64,000 nt of DNA from Ga0077560 sp046330395 (GCA_046330395.1 JAXLSS010000017.1:13768-77767); one strand, 5' to 3'. Numbered from the stretch's first letter, positions 24,983 to 33,866 are shown. A program made the numbers and translations. Notes: generated by a model from the letters alone, not told the origin.

Positions 24983-25948
24983 ATGGGCCGTTACATCATC
25001 AGACGACTGCTATGGACCGTGCTCGTGGTCGTGGTCGTCACCATGCTCACCTTCGTGATCTTCTTCGTGATGCCGAAGGGCGACCCGGCCACGCGGTTCG
25101 CGGGCAAGTCCCCCACCCCGGAGCTGGTGGCCGAGGTGAAGGCGTCACTGGGGCTCAACCACAGCGTCCCCGAGCAATACTGGCTGTTTGTGAAGCACCT
25201 GGCCACCGGCGATCAATACGGCTGGCCGGGCTTCGGGAAGTCGTTCCAGAACAAACAGGCAATATTGCCCGAGCTGAAGCAGCGGGCGCAGGTGACCGGC
25301 ACGCTCATCATCGGCGGCGCGCTCCTCTGGCTGGCCATGGGCATCCCGGTGGGGGTGATCTCCGCGCTGAAACGCGGCACCCTCTGGGACCGAATATCCA
25401 TGGGCACGGCACTGTTCTTCGTGTCGGCCCCCGTCTTCTGGCTCGGACTGCTGTTCCTCTTCATCTTCTGGAAGAAGTTCGGCCTGCCGTTCGAGACCGG
25501 CTACGTGGGCTTCACCACCAACCCGCTCACCTGGTTCAACCACCTGTTCCTGCCCTGGATGGTGCTGGCGCTGCTGTACGCCGCCATCTACGCCCGCGTG
25601 GTGCGGGGCAACATGATCGACGTGATGAGCGAGGACTACGTGCGCACCGCGCGGGCCAAGGGCCTTCCGGAGCGCCAGGTGGTGGTCAAGCACGAGCTGC
25701 GATCGGGCATCACCCCCGTGGTGACCATGCTGGCCATGGACCTGGGGCTGCTGGTGGGCGGCACCATCGTCACCGAGACGGTGTTCAACCTGCAGGGTCT
25801 GGGGAACTGGATGCTGATCGCCGCGCAGACCAACGACCTGCCCGTGACCGTGGCGGTGACGGTGCTGGCGGCCTCCGCGGTGAGCATCCTGGCCCTGGTG
25901 GCCGACGTCCTCTACGCCTTCCTCGACCCGCGGGTGCGACACAGATGA
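24983..25948 (+). CDS. Peptide/nickel-type ABC transporter permease (DppB-like)
   Basis: A 321-residue permease opening MGRYIIRRLLWTVLVVVVVT, the standard DppB/OppB start and first helix. DPATRFAGKSPTPELVAEVK and SLGLNHSVPEQYW form the usual periplasmic segment. The EAA loop is DYVRTARAKGLPERQVVVKH, followed by VGGTIVTETVFNLQGLGNW and the C-terminal ALVADVLYAFLDPRVRH. Partner of the DppC-like permease. Its stop overlaps the first ATPase start (ATGA). Confidence 0.95.
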   Translation: MGRYIIRRLLWTVLVVVVVTMLTFVIFFVMPKGDPATRFAGKSPTPELVAEVKASLGLNHSVPEQYWLFVKHLATGDQYGWPGFGKSFQNKQAILPELKQRAQVTGTLIIGGALLWLAMGIPVGVISALKRGTLWDRISMGTALFFVSAPVFWLGLLFLFIFWKKFGLPFETGYVGFTTNPLTWFNHLFLPWMVLALLYAAIYARVVRGNMIDVMSEDYVRTARAKGLPERQVVVKHELRSGITPVVTMLAMDLGLLVGGTIVTETVFNLQGLGNWMLIAAQTNDLPVTVAVTVLAASAVSILALVADVLYAFLDPRVRHR

Positions 25949-26964
25949 GCGAGACGCTGCTGGAGGTGCGCGACCTGCGCGTGCACTTCCCCACCCCCGA
26001 CGGCGTGGTGAAGGCGGTGGACGGGTCCTCGTTCACCATCGAGCGCGGCCGCACCCTGGGCGTGGTGGGCGAGTCCGGCTCCGGCAAGAGCATCACGTTC
26101 ATGACCGTGATGGGGCTCATCAGCAGCAAGTCGGCGCACATTAGCGGCGAGGTGCTGTTCGAGGGCGTCGATCTGCTGCAGGCCACGCCGGAGGAGCTGC
26201 GGCGCATCCGGGGCGAGAAGATCGGGATGATCTTCCAGGACCCCATGACCTCCATGCACCCCATGTACCGGGTGGGTGACCAGATCTCCGAGGCCATCCG
26301 GGCGCACCGCCAGGTGGGCAAGGACGAGGCGGCCCGCCGCGCCGTGGAGGCGCTGAAGCTGGTGGGCATCCCGGCCCCCGAGCAGCGCGCCCGGCAGTAC
26401 CCGCACGAGTTCAGCGGCGGCATGCGCCAGCGGGCCATGATCGCCATGGCGCTGGTGCTGGACCCCGATCTGCTCATCGCCGACGAGCCCACCACGGCGC
26501 TGGACGTGACCGTGCAGGCGCAGATCCTGGAGGTCATCGATGAGCTCAAGCAGCGCCTCAACATCGGGGTGGCGCTGATCAGCCACTCGCTGGCCACGGT
26601 GGCCGACGTGTCGCAGGACGTCATGGTGATGTACGCCGGGCGGCCCATCGAGCAGGGCACCCGCGACCAGGTGTTCAGCCGGCCCCTGCACCCCTACACG
26701 TGGGGCCTGCTCAACTCGGTGCCCCGCGTGGACCGCCGCGTGGAGCGGCTGGTGCCCATCGAGGGCTCGCCGCCGTCGCTGATCCACCTGCCCTCCGGCT
26801 GCGCGTTCCACCCCCGGTGCCCGCACCGCTTCGCGGCCTGCACGGAGACCGTGCCCGAGCTGAAGGACCGCGGCGCCGGGCACCCGGACGCGTGCCTGCT
26901 CACCGCCGACGAGAAGACCCGGATCTGGCGGGAGCGCCAGGAGGCCCAGGAGCAGGTGGCATGA
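25945..26964 (+). CDS. Peptide ABC transporter ATP-binding protein (DppD-like)
   Basis: A 339-residue ATPase. Walker A is GESGSGKS, the Q-loop is MIFQDPMTSMHPMYRVGDQ, the signature is FSGGMRQRAMIAMALV, and Walker B is LLIADEPTTALDV. The switch histidine sits in ISHSLATVAD, where most relatives have SHD. The C-terminal oligopeptide-transporter domain contains a cysteine-rich segment (GCAFHPRCPHRFAACTE) typical of OppD/DppD. 4-nt overlaps on both sides show translational coupling to the permease and the second ATPase. Confidence 0.95.
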   Translation: MSETLLEVRDLRVHFPTPDGVVKAVDGSSFTIERGRTLGVVGESGSGKSITFMTVMGLISSKSAHISGEVLFEGVDLLQATPEELRRIRGEKIGMIFQDPMTSMHPMYRVGDQISEAIRAHRQVGKDEAARRAVEALKLVGIPAPEQRARQYPHEFSGGMRQRAMIAMALVLDPDLLIADEPTTALDVTVQAQILEVIDELKQRLNIGVALISHSLATVADVSQDVMVMYAGRPIEQGTRDQVFSRPLHPYTWGLLNSVPRVDRRVERLVPIEGSPPSLIHLPSGCAFHPRCPHRFAACTETVPELKDRGAGHPDACLLTADEKTRIWRERQEAQEQVA

Positions 26965-28082
26965 GCACCGAGCCGCTGACCCCGCCCGGTCCCACCTCGC
27001 CCAACGGCGTGGAGCCGCTGGTGAGCGTGGATCACATGGTGAAGCGCTTCCCCATCACGCGGGGCATCATCTTCCAGAAGACCATCGGCCACGTCCACGC
27101 GGTGGAGGACGTGAGCTTCCACATCAACCCGGGCGAGACCCTGGGGCTGGTGGGCGAGTCCGGCTGCGGCAAGTCCACCACCGCGCGGGTGATGGCCCGC
27201 CTGCTGGAGCCCACATCCGGGCACATCACCTTCGACGGCCAGGACATCACGCACCTGAGCGGCCGCGCGATGCAAAGCGTGCGCGGCAAGGTGCAGATGG
27301 TGTTCCAGGACCCGTACGCCTCGCTCAACCCCCGCCAGAGCGTGGGGCAGATCATCGGCGCGCCGCTGCGCATCCACGACGTGCCGGGCGACCGGCGCGC
27401 CCGCGTGCAGGAGCTGATGGAGCGCACCGGGCTCAACCCGGAGCACTACAACCGCTACCCGCACGAGTTCAGCGGCGGGCAGCGGCAGCGCATCGGCATC
27501 GCCCGGGCGCTGGCGCTCAACCCCAAGCTGATCGTGTGCGACGAGCCCGTGTCGGCCCTGGACGTGTCGATCCAGGCGCAGGTGCTGGCCCTGCTGGAGG
27601 ACCTGCAGGCCGAGCATTCGCTGACCTACCTGTTCATCTCGCACGACCTGGGCGTGGTGCGGCACGTGTCCGACCGCGTGGCCGTGATGTACCTGGGGCG
27701 CCTGGTGGAGCTGGCCGACCGCGACGAGCTGTACGAGCACCCGCGGCACCCGTACACCGCCGCCCTCATCTCGGCGGTGCCGCGCGGCACCGGCGAGGGC
27801 ACCGCCAACCGCATCGTGTTGCAGGGCGACGTGCCCTCCCCCGCCAACCCGCCCACGGGCTGCCCGTTCCACCCCAGGTGCCCGAAGGCGCGCCTCATCT
27901 CCGGCGACCCCAACGTGATCCCGGAGAACTGCGTCGCCGAGATGCCACCGTTGACGGACGTGGCGCCGGGTCATCAGGCGGCGTGCTGGTATCCGCTGCA
28001 GACGGGCGACGACCTGGCGGGTGCGGCGCAGACGATGGCGCCGGAGGTCGTTGAGCAGGCCCTGGAGGCGTCCACGGAGTAG
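26961..28082 (+). CDS. Peptide ABC transporter ATP-binding protein (DppF-like)
   Basis: A 373-residue ATPase, last gene of the importer. Walker A GESGCGKSTTARV, Q-loop MVFQDPYASLNPRQSVGQII, signature FSGGQRQRIGIARALALNP, Walker B LIVCDEPVSALDVSIQ and switch ISHDLGVVRHVSDRV are all canonical. The C-terminal segment GCPFHPRCPKARLISGDP is the OppF/DppF zinc-like motif. It forms the heterodimeric motor with the preceding ATPase. Its stop is followed within about 30 nt by a palindromic repeat array, and the next gene is convergent. Confidence 0.95.
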   Translation: MSTEPLTPPGPTSPNGVEPLVSVDHMVKRFPITRGIIFQKTIGHVHAVEDVSFHINPGETLGLVGESGCGKSTTARVMARLLEPTSGHITFDGQDITHLSGRAMQSVRGKVQMVFQDPYASLNPRQSVGQIIGAPLRIHDVPGDRRARVQELMERTGLNPEHYNRYPHEFSGGQRQRIGIARALALNPKLIVCDEPVSALDVSIQAQVLALLEDLQAEHSLTYLFISHDLGVVRHVSDRVAVMYLGRLVELADRDELYEHPRHPYTAALISAVPRGTGEGTANRIVLQGDVPSPANPPTGCPFHPRCPKARLISGDPNVIPENCVAEMPPLTDVAPGHQAACWYPLQTGDDLAGAAQTMAPEVVEQALEASTE

Positions 28083-28108
28083 GAGCGACGGGATCATGCG
28101 CCTCTGGA

Positions 28109-28340
28109 GAAAGGCGCCCCGTGCAGGGCATGGGCGCATTGAAACGGGCGCATGCTCCCGTTGCTCCGTGAGGGCGCCGCGCCGCAAGAAGAAGAGCGCC
28201 CCGTGCATCCGCATGGGCGCATTGAAACCGGCGGATGCGCCCGTTGCCTTGAAGCAAGGGTCCAGGCAGGCCCCAAATGCATTTCCCGAGTGCATTTCCC
28301 GGTGCATTTTGCGGTGCGCCTGAAACGGCGCTTCGTCTAG
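28109..28340 (+). repeat. Palindromic repeat array 1 (two units plus short tandem repeat)
   Basis: Two units (from about 28113 and 28196, spaced about 83 bp) match the units at 56801-57015. Each unit has a first foldback built on GCGCCC...GGGCGC around CGTGCATnGCAT, then ATTGAAAC and a second foldback near GGCGCATGCGCC. A purine-rich GCAAGAAGAAG spacer lies between units. From 28278 three near-identical 12-bp pieces, TGCATTTCCCGG-like, follow. The array fills the gap between the convergent importer and REC-GAF-GGDEF genes. It resembles REP/BIME elements; no coding or CRISPR features. Confidence 0.75.
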
Positions 28341-28344
28341 AGCC

Positions 28345-29790
28345 CTACCCCACCGGCGAGGGGGTGCGGGCAACGTGGCAGCGGTTGCGCCCTTCGGCCT
28401 TGGCGGCGTACAACGCCTGATCCGCCATGCGGAACAGGGCATCGCCGCTGCCCGCGGCGTCGAGGTCGGCGATGCCGATCGACACCGTGACGTGCCCCAC
28501 CGTGGTGAACGGCGTGGTGGCCACCGCGGCGCGGGCCCGCTCGGCCGCCACCAGCGCCTGGAGGGCGGTGGTGTTGGGAAGGATCCAGGCGAACTCCTCG
28601 CCGCCCAGCCGGGCGACGGGTTCCTCGGTGCGCGCCACCGAGGCCAGGCGCTGGGACACGCCGGACAGCACCTGGTCACCCACGTCGTGGCCGTGGTCGT
28701 CGTTGACGCGCTTGAAGTGGTCGATGTCCATGATGGCCAGGCTGAGCGGGTTGCCGGTGCGGGCGGCCAGCGCCAGGGCCCGTTCCATGGCGTCCTCGAA
28801 GGCGCGGCGGTTGGGGAGCCCGGTGAGCGCGTCGTGCATGGCCAGGTCGGCGATCTTCTGCCGGTTCTGGGCGTTGGCGATTGCCAGGCTGACCAGCTCG
28901 GCGAATCGGCCCACCCGTGCCTCGGCGGCATGCGTGAGGGAGTCCGCGTCGCGCGTGAGGGCGGCCACGCACCCCCACAGGTCGCCGGCGAGCCAGATGG
29001 GTGCCCCCACGGCCGCCACCCAGGGTCCGGTGTCGGACGCGCCGCGCGACACCCGCGTGGGCCCGGCGGCCCGCACGATGCGCGCCAGCATGCTGTCGTC
29101 GCCCACGGGGACGTGGTGACCGGCCGCGGCCACGTGCGCGCCGCGGGCCGCGTGCACCCCCACCACCTGGGCGTCGTGGTGGTCCACGACGTGCACCACG
29201 ATGCCCACCTCGCAGCCCAGCACGTGCGCGGCCTCGCGGGCCACCAGCACGAACACCTCGTCGCTCGACCCGGCGGCGGCCACGGTGGCCGTGACGCGGC
29301 GCAGCGAGGCCTGTTCCTGGGCGATCTCCCGGTACGCGGCCTCCCGGCGCCGCAGGTCCTCCAGCGCCGAGTTGCGCTCGGTCTCCATGCGCACCACCCG
29401 CAGGCAGGCGCGCACCCGGGCCAGCAGCACCTCGGGCTCGAACGGCTTGGCCACGAAGTCGTCGGCGCCCGCGTCGAGGGCGGCCACCTGATGCCGGATG
29501 TCGGCGTGGCCGGTGAGCATCACGATCTGGGTGCCCGTCAGCACCGGGTCACCGCGCAGCGCCGCGCACACGTCGGCACCGCTCATGTCCCCCGCCAGCT
29601 CCCACGCGGTGATCAGCAGGTCGTGTCCACCGCGGCGCAGCTCGGCGATGGCCTCCTCGCCCGTGCGGACGTGGGTCACCCAGTACCCGCCCTCGGTGAG
29701 GATGCGGGCGGCGACGGTTCCCACCAGCTGATTCGACTCGGCGAGCACGACGTGTGGGGTGTCGTCGGTGGTCGCGCGGCGCTGTGACAT
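28345..29790 (-). CDS. REC-GAF-GGDEF protein with phosphoacceptor-less receiver
   Basis: A 481-residue protein with three domains. The receiver (about 12-130) keeps the lysine in DDFVAKPFEPE, but the phosphoacceptor Asp is replaced: HDLLITAWELAGDMSG has Ala62 where Asp is expected. A GAF domain (about 165-310) follows. The C-terminal GGDEF domain has DALTGLPNRRAFEDAM, MDIDHFKRVNDDHGHDVGD and an intact GGEEF, so it should make cyclic di-GMP; the inhibitory site reads RTEE rather than RxxD. Start is ATG 29790 with GGGAGA upstream; GTG 29805 is an alternative. It ends beside repeat array 1. Confidence 0.9.
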   Translation of the reverse strand: MSQRRATTDDTPHVVLAESNQLVGTVAARILTEGGYWVTHVRTGEEAIAELRRGGHDLLITAWELAGDMSGADVCAALRGDPVLTGTQIVMLTGHADIRHQVAALDAGADDFVAKPFEPEVLLARVRACLRVVRMETERNSALEDLRRREAAYREIAQEQASLRRVTATVAAAGSSDEVFVLVAREAAHVLGCEVGIVVHVVDHHDAQVVGVHAARGAHVAAAGHHVPVGDDSMLARIVRAAGPTRVSRGASDTGPWVAAVGAPIWLAGDLWGCVAALTRDADSLTHAAEARVGRFAELVSLAIANAQNRQKIADLAMHDALTGLPNRRAFEDAMERALALAARTGNPLSLAIMDIDHFKRVNDDHGHDVGDQVLSGVSQRLASVARTEEPVARLGGEEFAWILPNTTALQALVAAERARAAVATTPFTTVGHVTVSIGIADLDAAGSGDALFRMADQALYAAKAEGRNRCHVARTPSPVG

Positions 29791-29875
29791 GGCCTGATCT
29801 CCCACGCCTGATTCGACCGAAGCTCATGAAACTTGAGATCGGCGGCGGCGGCGCTCCCCCGCCTATGCTGTGGGC

Positions 29876-30748
29876 ATGCCCACCGCCCCGCTGCATGTCG
29901 TTGCCTTCGGCGACCCCGCCTGCCCCTGGGATTTCTCCGCCGAGCCCTCCCGCCTGCGGCTGCTGTGGCGGTACGGCGACGCCGTCACCATCGAGCACCG
30001 CATGGTGGGATTGTCGTCCACCCCCGACGAGTACACCGCGCGCGGCATCACGCCGGACATGATCGCCGGCGGCCGCCGGATGCTGCGCGACCGCTACGGG
30101 ATGCCCATGACCGATGCGGTCAGCGCGCGGCACGTGGTGACCCGCGTGGCGTGCGCCGCGGTGGTGGGGGTGCGGCGCCACCGCCCGCAGGACACCCCCG
30201 GGTTCCTGCGCAGGCTGCGGGTGCTGGGGCTCACCGAGGGCTTGCCCATCGACGAGGCCGAGGTGATGGCCCGAGCCGCGCGGGAGGCCGGCCTGGACCC
30301 CGTCGAGGTTGCCGCGTGGGCCGCCGAGCCGGGCACCGAGTCCGAGCTGGCCGCCGACATGGCCGCCGCACGCGACCCCCTCCCTGCGGCGCTGGCGCAG
30401 GTGGAGCGGCTGGCGCCCACGCCGGGGGGCGGGCAGCGCTACACCTGCCCCACCTACGTGATGTCCGCCGGCGGCGAGGCCCTGGTGGCCCCCGGCTTCC
30501 AGCCCACGCGCGTGTACGAGGTGCTGGCGGCCAACCTGGCCCCCCACATCCCCCTCCGCCCCACCCCCACCGCGGTGGAGGAGCTGCTGCGCTGGGCGCC
30601 GCACCCCCTCAGCACGGTGGAGGTGGCCGGAGTGATGGAGATCGACGTGGATGCGGCGCGCGCGCAGCTGACCGAGGCCGGAGCCCACCGCGCCGGCGCG
30701 GGACAGGACGCCTACTGGTGGGTGGGCGACACGCCGTCCCACGGCTGA
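29876..30748 (+). CDS. DsbA-family thioredoxin-like protein
   Basis: A 290-residue protein of the FrnE/DsbA group. The thioredoxin-like start is VVAFGDPACPWDFSAEPSRL; the active site is Cys16-Pro-Trp-Asp19, lacking the second cysteine of CxxC, so it is more like a glutathione-S-transferase-kappa or isomerase type than a dithiol oxidase. A helical insert follows, then the cis-Pro region YTCPTYVMSAGGEA. The last about 60 residues (LLRWAPHPLSTVEVAGVMEI) look like a small winged helix. It is cytoplasmic, with no signal peptide. Its 3' end overlaps the convergent methyltransferase gene by 37 bp. Confidence 0.75.
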   Translation: MPTAPLHVVAFGDPACPWDFSAEPSRLRLLWRYGDAVTIEHRMVGLSSTPDEYTARGITPDMIAGGRRMLRDRYGMPMTDAVSARHVVTRVACAAVVGVRRHRPQDTPGFLRRLRVLGLTEGLPIDEAEVMARAAREAGLDPVEVAAWAAEPGTESELAADMAAARDPLPAALAQVERLAPTPGGGQRYTCPTYVMSAGGEALVAPGFQPTRVYEVLAANLAPHIPLRPTPTAVEELLRWAPHPLSTVEVAGVMEIDVDAARAQLTEAGAHRAGAGQDAYWWVGDTPSHG

Positions 30749-31317
30749 GGGGCGCCCATCACCGCCATGGCGTAGCTGAACATGGCGATGCCCGAGGCGG
30801 TGCCCACGTTGATGCTGCGCGTGGAGCCGTACTGCGGGATGTAGACCACGTCGTCGGCCAGTTCCAGCGCCTCCGGTGACACCCCGATCTGCTCCTGCCC
30901 GAACACCATGGCGCTCTCCGGTCGCCAGCGGTGGTCGATGAGACTGGCGGCGCCCTCGATGTTGTCCACCGCCACGATGCGCAGCCCCTCGGCCCGGAGG
31001 CGGCGCAGCACCTCGCCCGTGGTGGGCGCGTGGTGCACGTGCTCGTACCGATGGGTGCCCTGCGCGCCGCGCCGGTCGTAGCGGCGCCGGCCAGTGATCC
31101 ACACCTCGCGCGCCACGAAGGCGTTGGCGTTGCGGATGGCGGTGCTGATGTTGAAGTCGTGGGCGAAGTTCTCCAGCACCACCACGAACGGGGCGCGGCG
31201 GGTGTCCAGCGCGGCCCGGATGGCGTCGTGGCGCCAGTATTTGAAGTGGTCGATCACGTTGCGGTGGTCGCGCAGCGCCTCGGCGCCCGGGAACTCCGGG
31301 TTGGTGAACTCCGTCAT
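30712..31317 (-). CDS. SpoU/TrmH-family RNA 2'-O-methyltransferase
   Basis: A 201-residue SPOUT methyltransferase. The core motifs are FVVVLENFAHDFNISTAIRN (motif 1, with Asn and Arg), AMVFGQEQIGVSPEALELAD (motif 2) and YIPQYGSTRSINVGTASGIA (motif 3), which together form the knot and SAM site. Length and motifs fit the TrmH/TrmL group that methylates tRNA ribose; the exact target is unknown. ATG 31317 overlaps the upstream glycosidase-like stop (ATGA). Its end overlaps the DsbA-like gene on the other strand. Confidence 0.9.
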   Translation of the reverse strand: MTEFTNPEFPGAEALRDHRNVIDHFKYWRHDAIRAALDTRRAPFVVVLENFAHDFNISTAIRNANAFVAREVWITGRRRYDRRGAQGTHRYEHVHHAPTTGEVLRRLRAEGLRIVAVDNIEGAASLIDHRWRPESAMVFGQEQIGVSPEALELADDVVYIPQYGSTRSINVGTASGIAMFSYAMAVMGAPQPWDGVSPTHQ

Positions 31318-32480
31318 CCCCGCCCCCGCGGTGCCTGGCTGCGGAACAACGCCGCCGCGGGCTTGGCCCGCCCGGCCATGGTGTAGAGGCCGCTGGCCCA
31401 GTCGGGGTGGTCCTGCAGCAGGTACCACACGAACACCCGCACCCGCGGGTTGGCCCGCACACGGCGGAACGCGTCGGCCATGAACAGCGCCTGCTGGGCG
31501 CGGTTGACGTGGAACGGGTATTCGGCGGTGCGCCGGGTGGCGAAGCCGAACTCGGTGAGCCACACGGGCGTGCCCGCCAGGTACGACCGGTCGAGGGCCC
31601 GTGTCAGCACCGTGAGGTTGTAGAGGTCCACGTAGGAGATGCCGGGCGGCGTCACCGTGGAGGGCTTGCGCAGCGGGTAGGGGTGGTGGGCCCAGGCGTC
31701 CATGGGCGGCCGCAGCCCGGGCGCGTCGAGGGCGCGCAGGAAGTCCTGCGGCCGCACGCGGCACTCCGGCTGGTTCGCGCAGTTCTGGGGGTCGGGGTCC
31801 CCCACGGGGGCGGTGACGCCGCCCGCCACCCGCGCCGCGGGGTCCACCGACTTGATGCCCGCGTACATGGCCGACGCGATGGCGGCGTACACGGCCGGGC
31901 TGGCCGCCTCCCACCTGGTGCCCACCCGCCGGTACTGGGGCCGCAGGAACAGCGGGATGTTGGGCTCGTTCCACATCTCCCACCGGGTGACGCCCTGCGG
32001 GGTGTAGCGGGCGGCGGCGGCCGTGGCGAACGCGCCCGCGTCGGCCGGGTCGCGGGGGGCGCGGCCGAAGGACGGAAACCGGCCGTCGGGCGTGGTGTCG
32101 TCGCCGGCCCACGCCGGGGTGCCCCACACCGCGAACAGCACCTGGATGCCCCGTGCCCGCGCGGCCGCCACCACCGCGTCGTAGTGGGACCAGTCGTAGG
32201 CGGGGTCCCCGGGGTCGGTGGGGGTCTGCGGCCGGCTCCGGGCCACCAGGTCCCAGCGCAGGTCCACGCGCACCAGCCGGGCCCGCACGCCGGCCACCAG
32301 GGCCATGCGCGGCCCCGGGTCGGTGACCGGGTCGGCCATGCGGTCGTCCTGCAATCCCACGATGAGGGGGGTGTGCGCGACGGTGCGGGCGGCGCGCGGC
32401 GATGCCGTCGCCACGCCGGCCACCACCGCCGCCACCGCGCACAGCGCGCCCAGCACCGCACGCCCACGGCCGATCCGCAT
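31314..32480 (-). CDS. Secreted glycoside hydrolase-like (cellulase superfamily) protein
   Basis: A 388-residue exported protein. The N-terminal signal (VLGALCAVAAVVAGVATA) is followed by a TIM-barrel glycosidase of the clan A type. Strand 1 is LVRVDLRWDLVARS, the acid/base Glu is in RWEMWNEPNIPLFL, an AWAHHPYPL strand follows, and the likely nucleophile Glu is in PVWLTEFGFATRR. It resembles families 5 and 39 without fitting either clearly. It should act on a polysaccharide outside the cell. The gene lies 11 nt after the DNA ligase on the same strand. Confidence 0.75.
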   Translation of the reverse strand: MRIGRGRAVLGALCAVAAVVAGVATASPRAARTVAHTPLIVGLQDDRMADPVTDPGPRMALVAGVRARLVRVDLRWDLVARSRPQTPTDPGDPAYDWSHYDAVVAAARARGIQVLFAVWGTPAWAGDDTTPDGRFPSFGRAPRDPADAGAFATAAAARYTPQGVTRWEMWNEPNIPLFLRPQYRRVGTRWEAASPAVYAAIASAMYAGIKSVDPAARVAGGVTAPVGDPDPQNCANQPECRVRPQDFLRALDAPGLRPPMDAWAHHPYPLRKPSTVTPPGISYVDLYNLTVLTRALDRSYLAGTPVWLTEFGFATRRTAEYPFHVNRAQQALFMADAFRRVRANPRVRVFVWYLLQDHPDWASGLYTMAGRAKPAAALFRSQAPRGRG

Positions 32481-32490
32481 GCGCGGAACG

Positions 32491-33477
32491 CTACCGGGCG
32501 GGGGGTGGGGCCGGCGGATCCGGCGCCTGGTCCAGCTGCCCGGTGGTGCAGGCCCGCGGGTCCACGTCGTCCAGGAACCGCACCAGGCGGGCGCCGTGCC
32601 GGATGCGGCCGTCGCTGACCTGGTCGGCGGTGACCTCGCACACCAGGCGCGGGTGCATGGCCACCCACGACAGCGCCTCGCGGTCGCCGCTCCAGCGGCT
32701 GGGATCGGCCGACCCGCGCTCCCCGGTCTCGTGGGGACGCACCACCTCGCGCAGCTCACGCTTGCGGGCCGCGGTGAAGCCCGCGGCGTGCCCCACCACG
32801 CACAGCTCGCCGGAGGGGTCGTACATGGCCAGGATCAGCGAGCCCACGGTGTCGGCCACGGTGCCGGGGCGCCACGCCAGCACCACGCAGCGGAAGGTGC
32901 GGGTGCGCTTCACCTTCACCATGCCGCGCCGTTCGCCCGGCAGGTAGGGGGCGTCCATGTCCTTGGCCACCACCCCCTCCGTGTCGTGCAGCCAGCGCTC
33001 CGCGCGGTCGGGGTCGGTGGTGCCGGGGGTGAGCATGTCGGGGTGGTCCGCCAGGCACTCCTCCAGCAACCGGCGCCGCTCACGCTGCGGCAGCTCCAGC
33101 AGCACGCGGTCGCCCAGGGCCAGCAGGTCGAAGGCCACGAACCGGGCGGGGTACCGCTGGGCCAGCATCGCCACCCGGCTGGCCGCGGGGTGGATCCGCT
33201 GCTGCAACAGGCCGAACGCCTGGCCGCCGCCGGCGGACGGGATGATGATCTCCCCGTCCAGCACCATGCGCCCCCCGGGCAGCGCAACCTCCGGGAAGTA
33301 GCGCTCCAGGGGCTTGGCGTTGCGGGACTGCAGGGTCGCCGGGCCCGCGTCGCCCACGAAGGCGATGGCGCGGAACCCGTCCCACTTGGGCTCGTACCAC
33401 CAGGCCTCACCCACGGGCAGCGCCTTGGCCGACTTGGCCAGCTGCGGCGCCACGGGCGGCTGCAGGGGCGCGCTCAT
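32491..33477 (-). CDS. ATP-dependent DNA ligase (LigC-like)
   Basis: A 328-residue ligase. The nucleotidyl-transfer motif I is YEPKWDGFRAI with Lys31 as the adenylated residue. Motif III is ARFVAFDLLAL, motif IV is TEGVVAKDMDAPYLPGER, motif V is MVKVKRTRTFRCVVL, and an OB-fold domain follows to the C-terminus. The family is the short LigC/LigD-ligase type, used in actinobacterial repair rather than replication. Start is ATG 33477; the longer frame adds 22 unlike residues. No Ku or polymerase domain gene is next to it. Confidence 0.9.
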   Translation of the reverse strand: MSAPLQPPVAPQLAKSAKALPVGEAWWYEPKWDGFRAIAFVGDAGPATLQSRNAKPLERYFPEVALPGGRMVLDGEIIIPSAGGGQAFGLLQQRIHPAASRVAMLAQRYPARFVAFDLLALGDRVLLELPQRERRRLLEECLADHPDMLTPGTTDPDRAERWLHDTEGVVAKDMDAPYLPGERRGMVKVKRTRTFRCVVLAWRPGTVADTVGSLILAMYDPSGELCVVGHAAGFTAARKRELREVVRPHETGERGSADPSRWSGDREALSWVAMHPRLVCEVTADQVSDGRIRHGARLVRFLDDVDPRACTTGQLDQAPDPPAPPPAR

Positions 33478-33582
33478 GCCGTGAAGGATGTCACGGGAGC
33501 CGGTGCGGGGGGTGCCATGGCACGCCCCGCACGCGACCCGCATGGGATCACGCGGTCGGGAGCCGACGGAGGGGACCCCCCG

Positions 33583-33738
33583 TCAACCCCGCCGGCCGCC
33601 CGACGCCCGGCGCGAGCGTGACTGCCAGCGGTGGCCGCCCAGTGCCCCCAGGCCGCATCCTGCGGCGACGGAGAGCAGCTCGAACCAGCGCGCGCCGCTC
33701 GCGGACGCGGTGTCGAGCATGTGAGTCAGGACGTTCAC
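33583..33738 (-). CDS. Possible small membrane protein
   Basis: A 51-codon frame from GTG 33738, with AGGGG about 6 nt upstream. It encodes one hydrophobic stretch (WFELLSVAAGCGLGALGGH) and ends in a basic, Arg/Ser-rich tail. It lies alone between the DNA ligase and the DUF5718-like gene, on the same strand as both. No homologue is recognised, and a chance frame is possible in such GC-rich sequence. Confidence 0.3.
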   Translation of the reverse strand: MNVLTHMLDTASASGARWFELLSVAAGCGLGALGGHRWQSRSRRASGGRRG

Positions 33739-33866
33739 CGGTACCCCTGGTCGGTCGATATGTGCCGGGTCGGGGGCAGTCCACAGGTCCCGTGGACCGC
33801 GCGACACCCACCCAAGGGGTTGGTGTCGCTGACCCCACCCGTACTCCGCCGCGACGCGGCGGAACG

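Noticed and set aside
28109..28340. Repeat array considered as CRISPR
   Set aside because: Spacers are conserved between units and arrays rather than unique, units are palindromic and about 53 nt long, and no cas genes are present.
33583..33838. Longer frames in the 33480-33866 gap
   Set aside because: No ribosome site or family resemblance, except a weak 51-codon frame that is listed with low confidence.
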